From an uncultured Acholeplasmatales bacterium (lineage in GTDB: Bacteria; Bacillota_I; Bacilli_A; ML615J-28; CAG-698), in NCBI GenBank assembly GCA_937877075.1, contig CALEGD010000024.1, forward strand, positions 1 to 20,704: a stretch of DNA of 20,704 bases, given 5' to 3'. The notes beneath the pieces were generated by a model. The model searched no databases. It saw nothing but the letters and a program-made list of their open reading frames with translations, and was not told the DNA's origin. Numbering within the stretch: the first letter of the stretch is position 1; the number at the start of each line of letters is the position of its first letter. Made by a program: the position numbers and the translations under genes. Positions 14,081 through 20,704 of this stretch are shown one piece after another.

Positions 14081-15405
14081 AGAAGTTATTCTCTTTATTG
14101 GTATTTTTATTTATGGCAATGGTATTTATGGGTTGTGAAAGAACGGATAAAACTTATGTAGAAGCACCGGATATTATTGGCGATTCCTTAAGTCAGGCCA
14201 AATTGAAAATAAACGGTGAATTCAAACTTAATGTAATAAATATCCCTTCTCATCAATATCTTCCTGGTTTTGTTTTATCCTATGGTTCAAAAATTAAACC
14301 TGGGGATAAAATTGAGAGCGGTTCGGAAATTGATGTTAATGTTTCTGGCTATCCAAAAGATTCCTTTTCTTTGTCAGATGAAGTTGATTATGTATCTTAT
14401 ATAAGTCGAATCACGGGGCCCGGAAGTATAAATGCGGAACTGTTAAGATCGGCCGGTGTCGGATGCACCGACTTAGGGATTCCGATTGATCTCGGAGATG
14501 AAGTTATTTTACTCTATGGTGATACTTATAGTGATACAGAATCAATGTCTGGTTTTTGGAATTCAAATTTTATCGCTCGTACAAAGGATACTACCCTTTG
14601 GGACGGGATTCTCTTTGATAGCGTGGTTACAACCGGTATTGGAATAGTTAGGCCTTTTGCTCAAGGACTACATGATGGAAACTATTCTGATAGTCAAAGC
14701 AATAATCCTAACCGTGAAGTTACTAAGATTCCAACCGGCGGGATCAAGATTAATAATGATATTTATATCTTTTATATGTCAGTTCGTTTTTGGGGTATCC
14801 CTGGGGAATGGAAAGTTAATTATAATCAGGTTGTAAAAACAGATTCGAGTTTTCAAACGTTTACTGAAGTTGGTTCTCTAAGGTGGCCCGAAAGCATGGC
14901 TCCAAACTTTGCTCAAATCTTTCCGATTGTTGACAACGAAAACCCCGATATAATATATCTTTTGGGTATCCCTGGTGGAAGAAATGGTGGAACTACGCTT
15001 GCAAGAGTTAATCAAAACAACTTTGAAAACTTTGAAGAATATGAATATTATGTCTCAGAAGGTACTTGGTCTAAAGGCAGTAACGGCTTAGCTCAATTAA
15101 AAAGCAATCCTTATTACATTATTGATCCTCTTTGCGGAGAAATGAGCATCATGTATAACCGTTATTTGCAAAAATGGATGGCGGTTTATCTTAGAGGTTC
15201 ACAAATTGTGATGGTTACAGCTGATGAAATCACGGGACCATATTCTCTACCTAAGGCATTAATGTCTTCAAATGAGTTCGGCGGTCTTTACGGAGGCTTT
15301 GTTCTTGATAAATTTACTGAATATGATGGAAAGAAGTTCTATATTCAATTGTCACAATGGTTGCCAATATACCAAACATCAGTTGTAGAAGTGATATTGA
15401 AGTAG
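14077..15405 (+). CDS. Lipoprotein with PASTA domain and DUF4185 (GH183-like) glycosidase domain
   Basis: A 442-residue lipoprotein; lipobox FMGC with Cys20. Residues 27-91 are a single PASTA domain (EAPDIIGDSLSQA, then PGDKIESGSEIDVNVSG). Residues ~105-440 form a DUF4185 five-bladed domain: GVGCTDLGIPIDLGDEVILLYGDTYSD at its start, SPYYIIDP-like blades, and GGLYGGFVLDKF near the end. As I recall, members of this family were reported as endo-D-arabinanases (CAZy GH183) acting on mycobacterial arabinan; that activity is inferred here. The start overlaps the upstream stop in ATGA, so the two genes are coupled. PASTA domains bind peptidoglycan or muropeptides in known cases, so a cell-wall polymer as target is an attractive idea. 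An alternative is hydrolysis of another furanosidic polymer. Confidence 0.78.
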   Translation: MKKLFSLLVFLFMAMVFMGCERTDKTYVEAPDIIGDSLSQAKLKINGEFKLNVINIPSHQYLPGFVLSYGSKIKPGDKIESGSEIDVNVSGYPKDSFSLSDEVDYVSYISRITGPGSINAELLRSAGVGCTDLGIPIDLGDEVILLYGDTYSDTESMSGFWNSNFIARTKDTTLWDGILFDSVVTTGIGIVRPFAQGLHDGNYSDSQSNNPNREVTKIPTGGIKINNDIYIFYMSVRFWGIPGEWKVNYNQVVKTDSSFQTFTEVGSLRWPESMAPNFAQIFPIVDNENPDIIYLLGIPGGRNGGTTLARVNQNNFENFEEYEYYVSEGTWSKGSNGLAQLKSNPYYIIDPLCGEMSIMYNRYLQKWMAVYLRGSQIVMVTADEITGPYSLPKALMSSNEFGGLYGGFVLDKFTEYDGKKFYIQLSQWLPIYQTSVVEVILK

Positions 15406-15454
15406 TAAATTCATGATTAAAAATACTAGAAAATATTGAAAGGAAAGAGAAATT

Positions 15455-16543
15455 ATGAAAAGGTTTAATGGAATTACAGCTGATTTAAGTGACCTATATA
15501 GACTTTCCAATGCGGAAAGTCGTTCAATAAGTCCGGAGAATTTAACCGGAGAAAAAGGAAAAGGCGGAATGGCAGAAATCGGTGAAGGCTCCGCAAGTCA
15601 TCAAGCTGAACATCTCGGAAAAGGTTGGAAAGTCAATCCTTATGTAAATATTAAAGCCCATGAAACATTTGTGTTAGCTGATATTGAGGGTAGTGGAGCG
15701 ATCCAGCAGATTTGGATGACGGTCACCGGTGTCTGGCGTTTTTCAATTTTAAGAATTTATTGGGATGACCAAGAAATGCCTTCCGTTGAGGTTCCGGTTG
15801 GGGACTTCTTCTGTAATGGTTGGAATAAATTTGCTCAAGTAAATTCTTTACCGATTTGCGTTAATCCCGGCAGCGCTTTTAATTCTTATTTTATTATGCC
15901 ATTTAAGAAGAGATGCCGCATTACTCTCGAAAATATTGATAATAATGATATAACCCTTTACTATCAAATTAATTATTCTCTAATGGAATTAGAAGAAGAA
16001 ATTGCCTATTTTCATGCTCAATTTCGGCGCGTAAACCCTCTACCTTATAAAGATGTTTTTACCTTACTAGATGATGTAGAAGGAGAAGGTCAATATGTCG
16101 GCACTTACCTTGCCTGGGGAGTAAACAATAATAATTGGTGGGGTGAAGGTGAGATAAAGTTTTATCTCGATGATGATCAAGAATATCCGACCATTTGTGG
16201 TACTGGAACAGAAGATTATTTCTGCGGATCATATAATTTTGAAGATAAAGAGAGGCATCAATATCAAACTTATTCTACACCGTATTCAGGGCTGGTTCAA
16301 GTTACACGTCCCGACGGTCTATACAATTCTCAACAACGTTTTGGAATGTATCGGTTCCATATTACTGATCCGATTCGTTTCAAGAAAAATATTAGGGTCA
16401 CAATCCAAGCTTTAGGTTGGCGTAGAGACTTCCGTTATCTGCCACTTCAAGACGATATTTCCTGTGTTACTTATTGGTATCAGAGTCTCCCTGTTCCAAA
16501 ATTCCCTAAATTACCCGACATAGACAATTTAGAGGTAATTTAA
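15455..16543 (+). CDS. DUF2961 glycoside hydrolase (GH172), cytoplasmic; probable exo-arabinofuranosidase
   Basis: A 362-residue double jelly-roll enzyme without a signal peptide or membrane segment. DUF2961 hallmarks are GSGAIQQIWMTV (79-90), SYFIMPFKK (144-152), NNWWGEGEIKFYLDDD (226-241) and GTGTEDYFCGSYNF (249-262). By comparison with characterised GH172, the Glu in WWGEGE (231 or 233) and Glu253 in GTEDYF are the likely nucleophile and acid/base. The family includes alpha-D-fructofuranosidase-type enzymes and exo-alpha-D-arabinofuranosidases. The neighbouring isomerase and kinase point to D-arabinofuranose and against fructose as the released sugar. The ribosome site is AAAGGAAAGAG. The next gene begins right after its stop. 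The cytoplasmic location fits trimming of imported oligosaccharides. Confidence 0.85.
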   Translation: MKRFNGITADLSDLYRLSNAESRSISPENLTGEKGKGGMAEIGEGSASHQAEHLGKGWKVNPYVNIKAHETFVLADIEGSGAIQQIWMTVTGVWRFSILRIYWDDQEMPSVEVPVGDFFCNGWNKFAQVNSLPICVNPGSAFNSYFIMPFKKRCRITLENIDNNDITLYYQINYSLMELEEEIAYFHAQFRRVNPLPYKDVFTLLDDVEGEGQYVGTYLAWGVNNNNWWGEGEIKFYLDDDQEYPTICGTGTEDYFCGSYNFEDKERHQYQTYSTPYSGLVQVTRPDGLYNSQQRFGMYRFHITDPIRFKKNIRVTIQALGWRRDFRYLPLQDDISCVTYWYQSLPVPKFPKLPDIDNLEVI

Positions 16544-17137
16544 ATGGAAGAGCTTAGAGTCTTTACTGATTGTTTAAAAGCCGAAGCAAAAGCGATTTGC
16601 GATTCTGCTAATACATTTGGTGAAGAAATAGCAGATGCATTGAATTTGATGTTTAATTGTCAGGGGAAAATTGTCGTTACGGGAGTTGGCAAATCTGGCC
16701 ATGTAGGCAGGAAAATTGCGGCTTCTTTATCAAGCACCGGAACTCCAGCAGTCTTTATGCATGCTACTGAAGGTGTTCATGGTGATTTGGGTATGGTTTC
16801 GGAAATTGATGTAATAATACTGATTTCTAATAGTGGTGAAACAGAAGAGGTACTTAACTTACTACCAAGTCTCAAACAAATCGGTTGCAAGAAAATAGCT
16901 TTAACTAGAAACCGTGATTCACATTTGGCTCAAAACTGTGAGGCTTCAATCATCTATGCTTATGAAAAAGAAGCCGACCACCTTACCCTAGCACCAACGG
17001 TTAGTTCAACCCTTACCCTGGCTATTGGTGATGCCTTGGCTGTTACTTTATCAAAAATGAAGAACTTCACATCTAAACAATTTCATCTCTATCATCCCGG
17101 CGGATCTCTCGGAAAACAATTAGAAAAGAAGGAATAA
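16544..17137 (+). CDS. Single-SIS-domain D-arabinose-5-phosphate isomerase (KdsD/GutQ/KpsF family)
   Basis: A 197-residue cytoplasmic sugar isomerase, interconverting D-arabinose 5-phosphate and D-ribulose 5-phosphate. Motifs are diagnostic: VTGVGKSGHVGRKIAASLSS (45-64), EGVHGDLGM (76-84), SNSGE (95-99), LAPTVSSTLTLAIGDALAV (149-167) and YHPGGSLGKQL (183-193). The four residues held to be important in E. coli KdsD (K59, E111, E152, H193) match K50, E99, E143 and H184. It stops after the SIS domain, whereas E. coli KdsD and GutQ carry two CBS domains (about 325 residues). The ATG follows the upstream TAA directly, so translation is coupled. No 3-deoxy-manno-octulosonate or lipopolysaccharide gene is near, and a Gram-positive-type cell would not need one, so a catabolic role is inferred. 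Confidence 0.88.
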   Translation: MEELRVFTDCLKAEAKAICDSANTFGEEIADALNLMFNCQGKIVVTGVGKSGHVGRKIAASLSSTGTPAVFMHATEGVHGDLGMVSEIDVIILISNSGETEEVLNLLPSLKQIGCKKIALTRNRDSHLAQNCEASIIYAYEKEADHLTLAPTVSSTLTLAIGDALAVTLSKMKNFTSKQFHLYHPGGSLGKQLEKKE

Positions 17138-17139
17138 AT

Positions 17140-18057
17140 ATGATATTGGTTATTGGTAGTTTTATGGTTGATTGTGTAACGAGATGCGAAAGAGCACCAC
17201 AATCAGGAGAAACTATTCTTGGTTTTAGTTATGAAAATTTTCTTGGTGGAAAGGGAGCTAATCAAGCAGTAGCTGCTAGAAGATTAGGAAGTGAAGTTGT
17301 TTTTGCAGGAATGTTAGGAAATGATAGTTTTGGAGATCGTTTCCTTAAAAAGTTTGAAGAGGAAGGAATCGATACCAGTTATATACGGAGGTCTAACCTC
17401 CATACTGGTATCGGTTCTATCACTCTTGAGAAGAGCGGTCAAAACCGGATAGTGATTATTCCTGGGGCTAATCTAGATTATACTATTAAGAATCTCTGGG
17501 AAATCGAAGAAAAAATTAAAGAAGCGAACGTTGTTGTAGCTCAATTGGAAATGAAGATAGAAGTAATTCAAGAACTCGGAAGAATTTGTAAACGTTATCA
17601 AAAAACATTTATCTTAAATCCCGCTCCCGCACAAATGCTTGATGATGAGCTTTTAAGTTCAGTTACCTTTTTAACTCCCAATGAAACTGAATTGGCATTT
17701 CTAACAAAGAGTAAATGTGAGTCTTTAGATGAGATAAAAAACAACGCAGAAAAACTACTAGCAAAAGGTGTTGAAAATGTAATTGTTACTTTAGGTGATA
17801 AAGGTGCATTACTAGTAAATTCCTCAGAAGCCAGTTTTCATCAAGGATATAAAGTACATGTAGTTGATACGGTTGCAGCAGGGGATTCTTTTAACGGAGC
17901 TTTGGCTCATGCTATAAACAAAAACTTAAACATTTCTCAGGCTGTTAAACTGGGAAATGTGGTCGGGTCGTTGACTGTTCAAAAAAAGGGAGCAATCCCA
18001 TCATTACCTTTTCGAGAAGATGTTCTTAATATTGTTAAGAACCTTAAGAACATCTAA
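17140..18057 (+). CDS. Ribokinase-family (PfkB) sugar kinase, probable D-arabinose kinase
   Basis: A 305-residue cytoplasmic kinase with ribokinase length. Signature 1 is GGKGANQAVAARRLG (36-50), and signature 2 is DTVAAGDSFNGALA (243-256), with Asp249 as catalytic base. NPAPA (160-164), TPNETE (179-184) and VTLGDKGALL (216-225) are also typical. Ribokinases phosphorylate the 5-hydroxyl of furanose sugars. Beside the isomerase, the expected product is D-arabinose 5-phosphate; D-ribose is the conservative alternative. It starts two bases after the isomerase stop (AAAGAAGGAA ribosome site). It is the last gene of the operon. Confidence 0.88.
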   Translation: MILVIGSFMVDCVTRCERAPQSGETILGFSYENFLGGKGANQAVAARRLGSEVVFAGMLGNDSFGDRFLKKFEEEGIDTSYIRRSNLHTGIGSITLEKSGQNRIVIIPGANLDYTIKNLWEIEEKIKEANVVVAQLEMKIEVIQELGRICKRYQKTFILNPAPAQMLDDELLSSVTFLTPNETELAFLTKSKCESLDEIKNNAEKLLAKGVENVIVTLGDKGALLVNSSEASFHQGYKVHVVDTVAAGDSFNGALAHAINKNLNISQAVKLGNVVGSLTVQKKGAIPSLPFREDVLNIVKNLKNI

Positions 18058-18091
18058 TTATTAAATTAGTTTTAAGTAAACTTTATTTTGA

Positions 18092-18129
18092 CGGAAGGTA
18101 AGGTAATCCCCCCAAAAACTTACTTTCCG
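18092..18129 (+). terminator. Stable hairpin after the operon without a T tract
   Basis: CGGAAGGTAAG (18092-18102) pairs with CTTACTTTCCG (18119-18129) over 11 positions with one G-T pair; the loop holds a run of six C residues. No T run follows, so it may be a 3'-end stabiliser or an imperfect terminator. Confidence 0.4.
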
Positions 18130-18234
18130 CCTCCTTAAACATTTAGACATTATCTAATAAATAGTGTTTGCTCATGATCTAATTAAAAAAACTATATTGG
18201 TAGTAAAAGAAACATTTATCATAGAGGAGGAAAA

Positions 18235-20704
18235 ATGGTGAAAAAGTTTTGTTTAGTTTTATTTTCTTGTTTTTTGTTTGTTTTTGGATTAATAGGTTGC
18301 GACACTGAAAAAGATCCAATCAAAACAGACGAAATTACAATTTCGGTAGAAGGAGGAAGCGGTAGTGGCAAATATGAAAAAGATGAAAATGTTACGATTG
18401 TTGCTACTGTTCCCGAAGGGAAGATTTTTTCTAAATGGGTGGCTGGAACATCAGTTTTGTCGACAGATGAAACTTATACATTTCCAGCATCAGTTGATCT
18501 AGAAATTAGTGCTGTATATACATTAATCGAATATACAGCAACATTTAAAACCCCTGTTATGGGATATCAAGGCAATAGCTTAGAGTTTAAACAGACCGCG
18601 GTGAATAATAATCCCGCTGACTTAGATTTTATTTTCAAAAATGATTCAACAGCTCTTATAAATTGGACCGGAGCTGAAGAATTATGGGTTTATGTTAATG
18701 CATCAGAATTTAAAGCCAAAACCCCGGAATTAAGAATTGCTTTTGAAACAACTGATGTAAATGGTTCAAGAATTGCTAATCGCCTTCGTGAAGATGCGAA
18801 TTGTTATATTATCGGTAATAATAGCGCTGAACGGACTGCTTTACAAGCTAATATTGATGGATTTATTAGACTTCCTGAACATTTTGTTGGTTGGTTATGT
18901 ATTCCTTTAAATTATGAGACTTTAGTTAAATACTGGACAAGCGGTCCCTCAACAGAAAATATAGTGTTGAGCGATGTTCATCAATTTATGATAGCGGTTA
19001 AAGGAGACGAAAATAGCATTGGTAGTTCATTTTACTTAGATGCATTTGGTTTTGTTGGTGTTGATGTAAAAGGAAAAGATTTACCGGTATCAGTTTCTGA
19101 ACTTGCAGGTTATGAATATGTCCAAGCATGGAATCTTGAAAACCTAAGTGCAGAGAATTCCTTAGAAGGAATTTTAATTGACTGGCAAGGAGTTCGGAAT
19201 TATTATGATGTGAATATTTTTGTTCCGGAAAATGAAGTTGTCAGCATAGTAAAATTTACAGTTGATACTGAAGAATTAGATGAACCGGAAATACCGGAAA
19301 AACCCGGATTTGTTGGAACTTGGGAAAGTTATACTATAGCTGCTAATGATTTAGTTATTTATGCGGTTTATACCCCTATTCAATATAAAGTCACTTTTAA
19401 GATTGATGGGGAAGTAGTTGCGGAAATTCCATTTGATACAGGCGATGGAAGTATCGATGAACCAGCACTCCCAGAAAGAGTTGGATATAATGCTGCATGG
19501 GAATCTTACACCTTAGAAGCTTCCGATCTAGTTGTTAATGCGGTATATATGCCTATTGAATATACTGCAACATTTGTTTCGGAAGGATATAAGGGAATTA
19601 GTTATGGTTATCAAGGTAACGCATTAGAATATTATCATTATGCTATTAATCCCCCATTAGGAGATTTAGATTTTATTTTCAAAAACGATCAAACTGCTAT
19701 TACCGATTGGACCGGAGCGAAAGAATTATGGGTTTACGTTAATGCCTCTAAATTTAATGATTCTACACCCGAGTTAAGAATTAACTACCAGTCCACTGAT
19801 TCTAATGGTGTTTTAACTGCTAATAGAATAAAATTTGGTGCTACTTATTATTTAGTTAGAAAAAATGGAACATCAAGAACTTCTCACACTGCTTTAGCTG
19901 ATGGTTTTGTTAGTTTACCAAATAAGTTTGAAGGATGGTTGTGTATTCCTTTAGATAAAGACACACTAGAATGCTATTGGTCTTCCGGAGAAAGAACCGG
20001 AGAAGTTGTTTTAAATGATGTTCATCAATTTATGATTACCGTTAACGGCGAAAGTTCAAGCGTTGGTAGTTATCTCTATCTTGATGCTTTTGGATTTATC
20101 GGAACTGATGTTGATGGTGATGCTCTTCCGGTAAATGTAGCTGAATTATCCGGATATCAGTTTGTACAAGCCTGGGATTTTGAAAACCTTGGTTTTGAAA
20201 ATTCTTTAACCGGAATTACAAACGATTTCTTTGGCACACTTAATTATTATCGGGTAAAAGTTGTTGGTCTAGAAGGCAATGTAGTAAAGAGAGTTAAATT
20301 CACAGTCGAAACAACTGAACTTGATGTGCCAAATGTACCTTATAAAGAAGGTTTTATCGGTGTATGGGACAACTATTCACTGGATACTACTGATCTTACT
20401 ATCAATGCTCTTTACACTCCAGATGAAAACTATAAGCCTGAATTTACTGCTACTTTCCTAGCTGATGGTGAGGTTGTAGAGATTGTTATGTTTAACCGTG
20501 ATACAACTGAACTTAATGAACCGGATGTTCCGGAAAAAGTCGGATATACAGGAGTATGGGAAACCTATACCTTAGATAAAAACGATCTTGAAATTAATGC
20601 GATTTATACACCAATAGAGTTTAATGCTGTATTTAAGACTCCGGGAAATGGCTATTCCGGAAATGCCTTAGAATTTTACCGCTATAATACTCACGAAGGC
20701 GGAT
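18235..20704 (+). CDS. Giant repetitive surface lipoprotein (carbohydrate-binding-like and InlB-type repeats), 5' part
   Basis: The frame runs open from the ATG at 18235 to the window end (823 codons), so the gene continues. The start has a strong site (AGAGGAGGAAAA). A signal peptide ends in the lipobox LIGC (Cys22). A divergent InlB B-like repeat follows (about 32-99: ITISVEGGSGSGKYEKDENV, then FSKWVAGTS and LEISAVYTL). Then a ~200-residue module recurs: GYQGNSLEF, LDFIFKND, WTGAEELWVYVNAS, GWLCIPL, DVHQFMI, YLDAFGF. Each is followed by two ~60-residue repeats of the Listeria-Bacteroides type (EPEIPEKPGFVGTWESYT, then LVIYAVYTPI). The next full module starts 348 codons later, and a third begins at the edge. 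No catalytic motif is seen. Next to a glycan-utilisation operon, it is likely a surface glycan binder or adhesin. Confidence 0.8.
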   Translation, partial: MVKKFCLVLFSCFLFVFGLIGCDTEKDPIKTDEITISVEGGSGSGKYEKDENVTIVATVPEGKIFSKWVAGTSVLSTDETYTFPASVDLEISAVYTLIEYTATFKTPVMGYQGNSLEFKQTAVNNNPADLDFIFKNDSTALINWTGAEELWVYVNASEFKAKTPELRIAFETTDVNGSRIANRLREDANCYIIGNNSAERTALQANIDGFIRLPEHFVGWLCIPLNYETLVKYWTSGPSTENIVLSDVHQFMIAVKGDENSIGSSFYLDAFGFVGVDVKGKDLPVSVSELAGYEYVQAWNLENLSAENSLEGILIDWQGVRNYYDVNIFVPENEVVSIVKFTVDTEELDEPEIPEKPGFVGTWESYTIAANDLVIYAVYTPIQYKVTFKIDGEVVAEIPFDTGDGSIDEPALPERVGYNAAWESYTLEASDLVVNAVYMPIEYTATFVSEGYKGISYGYQGNALEYYHYAINPPLGDLDFIFKNDQTAITDWTGAKELWVYVNASKFNDSTPELRINYQSTDSNGVLTANRIKFGATYYLVRKNGTSRTSHTALADGFVSLPNKFEGWLCIPLDKDTLECYWSSGERTGEVVLNDVHQFMITVNGESSSVGSYLYLDAFGFIGTDVDGDALPVNVAELSGYQFVQAWDFENLGFENSLTGITNDFFGTLNYYRVKVVGLEGNVVKRVKFTVETTELDVPNVPYKEGFIGVWDNYSLDTTDLTINALYTPDENYKPEFTATFLADGEVVEIVMFNRDTTELNEPDVPEKVGYTGVWETYTLDKNDLEINAIYTPIEFNAVFKTPGNGYSGNALEFYRYNTHEGG
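18541..20704 (+). repeat. Coding tandem repeat with about 1,044-bp period
   Basis: Matching Gly-Asn codons of the YQGN/YSGN motif fall at 18571, 19615 and 20659, exactly 1,044 bp apart. TGGACCGGAGC recurs at 18664 and 19708 with the same spacing. GATGTTCATCAATTTATGAT is present in both full copies (near 18974 and 20018). Elsewhere the copies have diverged, so the duplication is not recent. Confidence 0.8.

Noticed and set aside
15455..16543. DUF2961 enzyme as a difructose-anhydride/fructan enzyme
   Set aside because: Possible for the family, but the co-operonic arabinose-5-phosphate isomerase would then have no role; kept only as an alternative.
16544..17137. SIS protein as 6-phospho-3-hexuloisomerase of the ribulose monophosphate pathway
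   Set aside because: The GVGKSGHVGRK, LAPTxSST and HPGGxLGK motifs are those of the KdsD family, and no hexulose-phosphate synthase gene is next to it.
1..20704. CRISPR arrays, insertion sequences or toxin-antitoxin/defence genes
   Set aside because: No regularly spaced short repeats, transposase motifs or defence-type domains were seen on either strand.

Overview
The window comes from an AT-rich, low-GC, Gram-positive-type bacterium (Bacillota or a Mollicutes-related lineage such as Izemoplasmatales or Erysipelotrichia; this placement is inference). The grounds are strong AGGAGG ribosome sites, near-consensus sigma-A promoters, lipobox lipoproteins, a SipW-type signal peptidase, intrinsic terminators, and a standard genetic code (TGG for Trp, all three stops used).

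Region 1 (1-5656) is sugar metabolism. It opens with the 3' end of a pectinesterase, then a convergent BadF/BadG-type sugar kinase. Divergent from the kinase, a GntR/UTRA regulator is broken by several stops and frameshifts but keeps a good promoter and direct repeats. It is followed by a long two-domain class I mannose-6-phosphate isomerase-like protein, a decayed coding relic, and a canonical short ManA.

Region 2 (5711-8525) starts with an unrecognised 57-residue protein and its terminator. Next comes a promoter and a class I cyclic-di-GMP riboswitch whose terminator competes with the aptamer. Behind it lies a three-gene surface operon: a TasA/camelysin-like protein, a second protein with the same kind of signal peptide and possible chitin-binding-like repeats, and a SipW-type signal peptidase. 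tRNA-Pro(TGG) and tRNA-Gly(TCC) follow, with their own promoter and terminator.

Region 3 (8649-18057) is a glycan-utilisation locus: an AraC regulator, then eight co-directional genes without internal terminators. They encode a CUT1 solute-binding lipoprotein, two permeases, a membrane-anchored jelly-roll/Ig-like protein, a PASTA-DUF4185 (GH183-like) lipoprotein, a DUF2961 (GH172) cytoplasmic enzyme, a single-SIS-domain arabinose-5-phosphate isomerase and a ribokinase-family kinase. Together these suggest a complete route: outside cleavage of a D-arabinofuranose-containing glycan, import, trimming to D-arabinose, phosphorylation to D-arabinose 5-phosphate, and isomerisation to D-ribulose 5-phosphate. 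This is the most exciting inference in the window.

Region 4 (18235 to the end) is the first 823 codons of a giant repetitive lipoprotein. A carbohydrate-binding-like module and two InlB/Listeria-Bacteroides-type repeats recur with a period of about 1,044 bp. It probably acts as a surface glycan-binding or adhesion protein.
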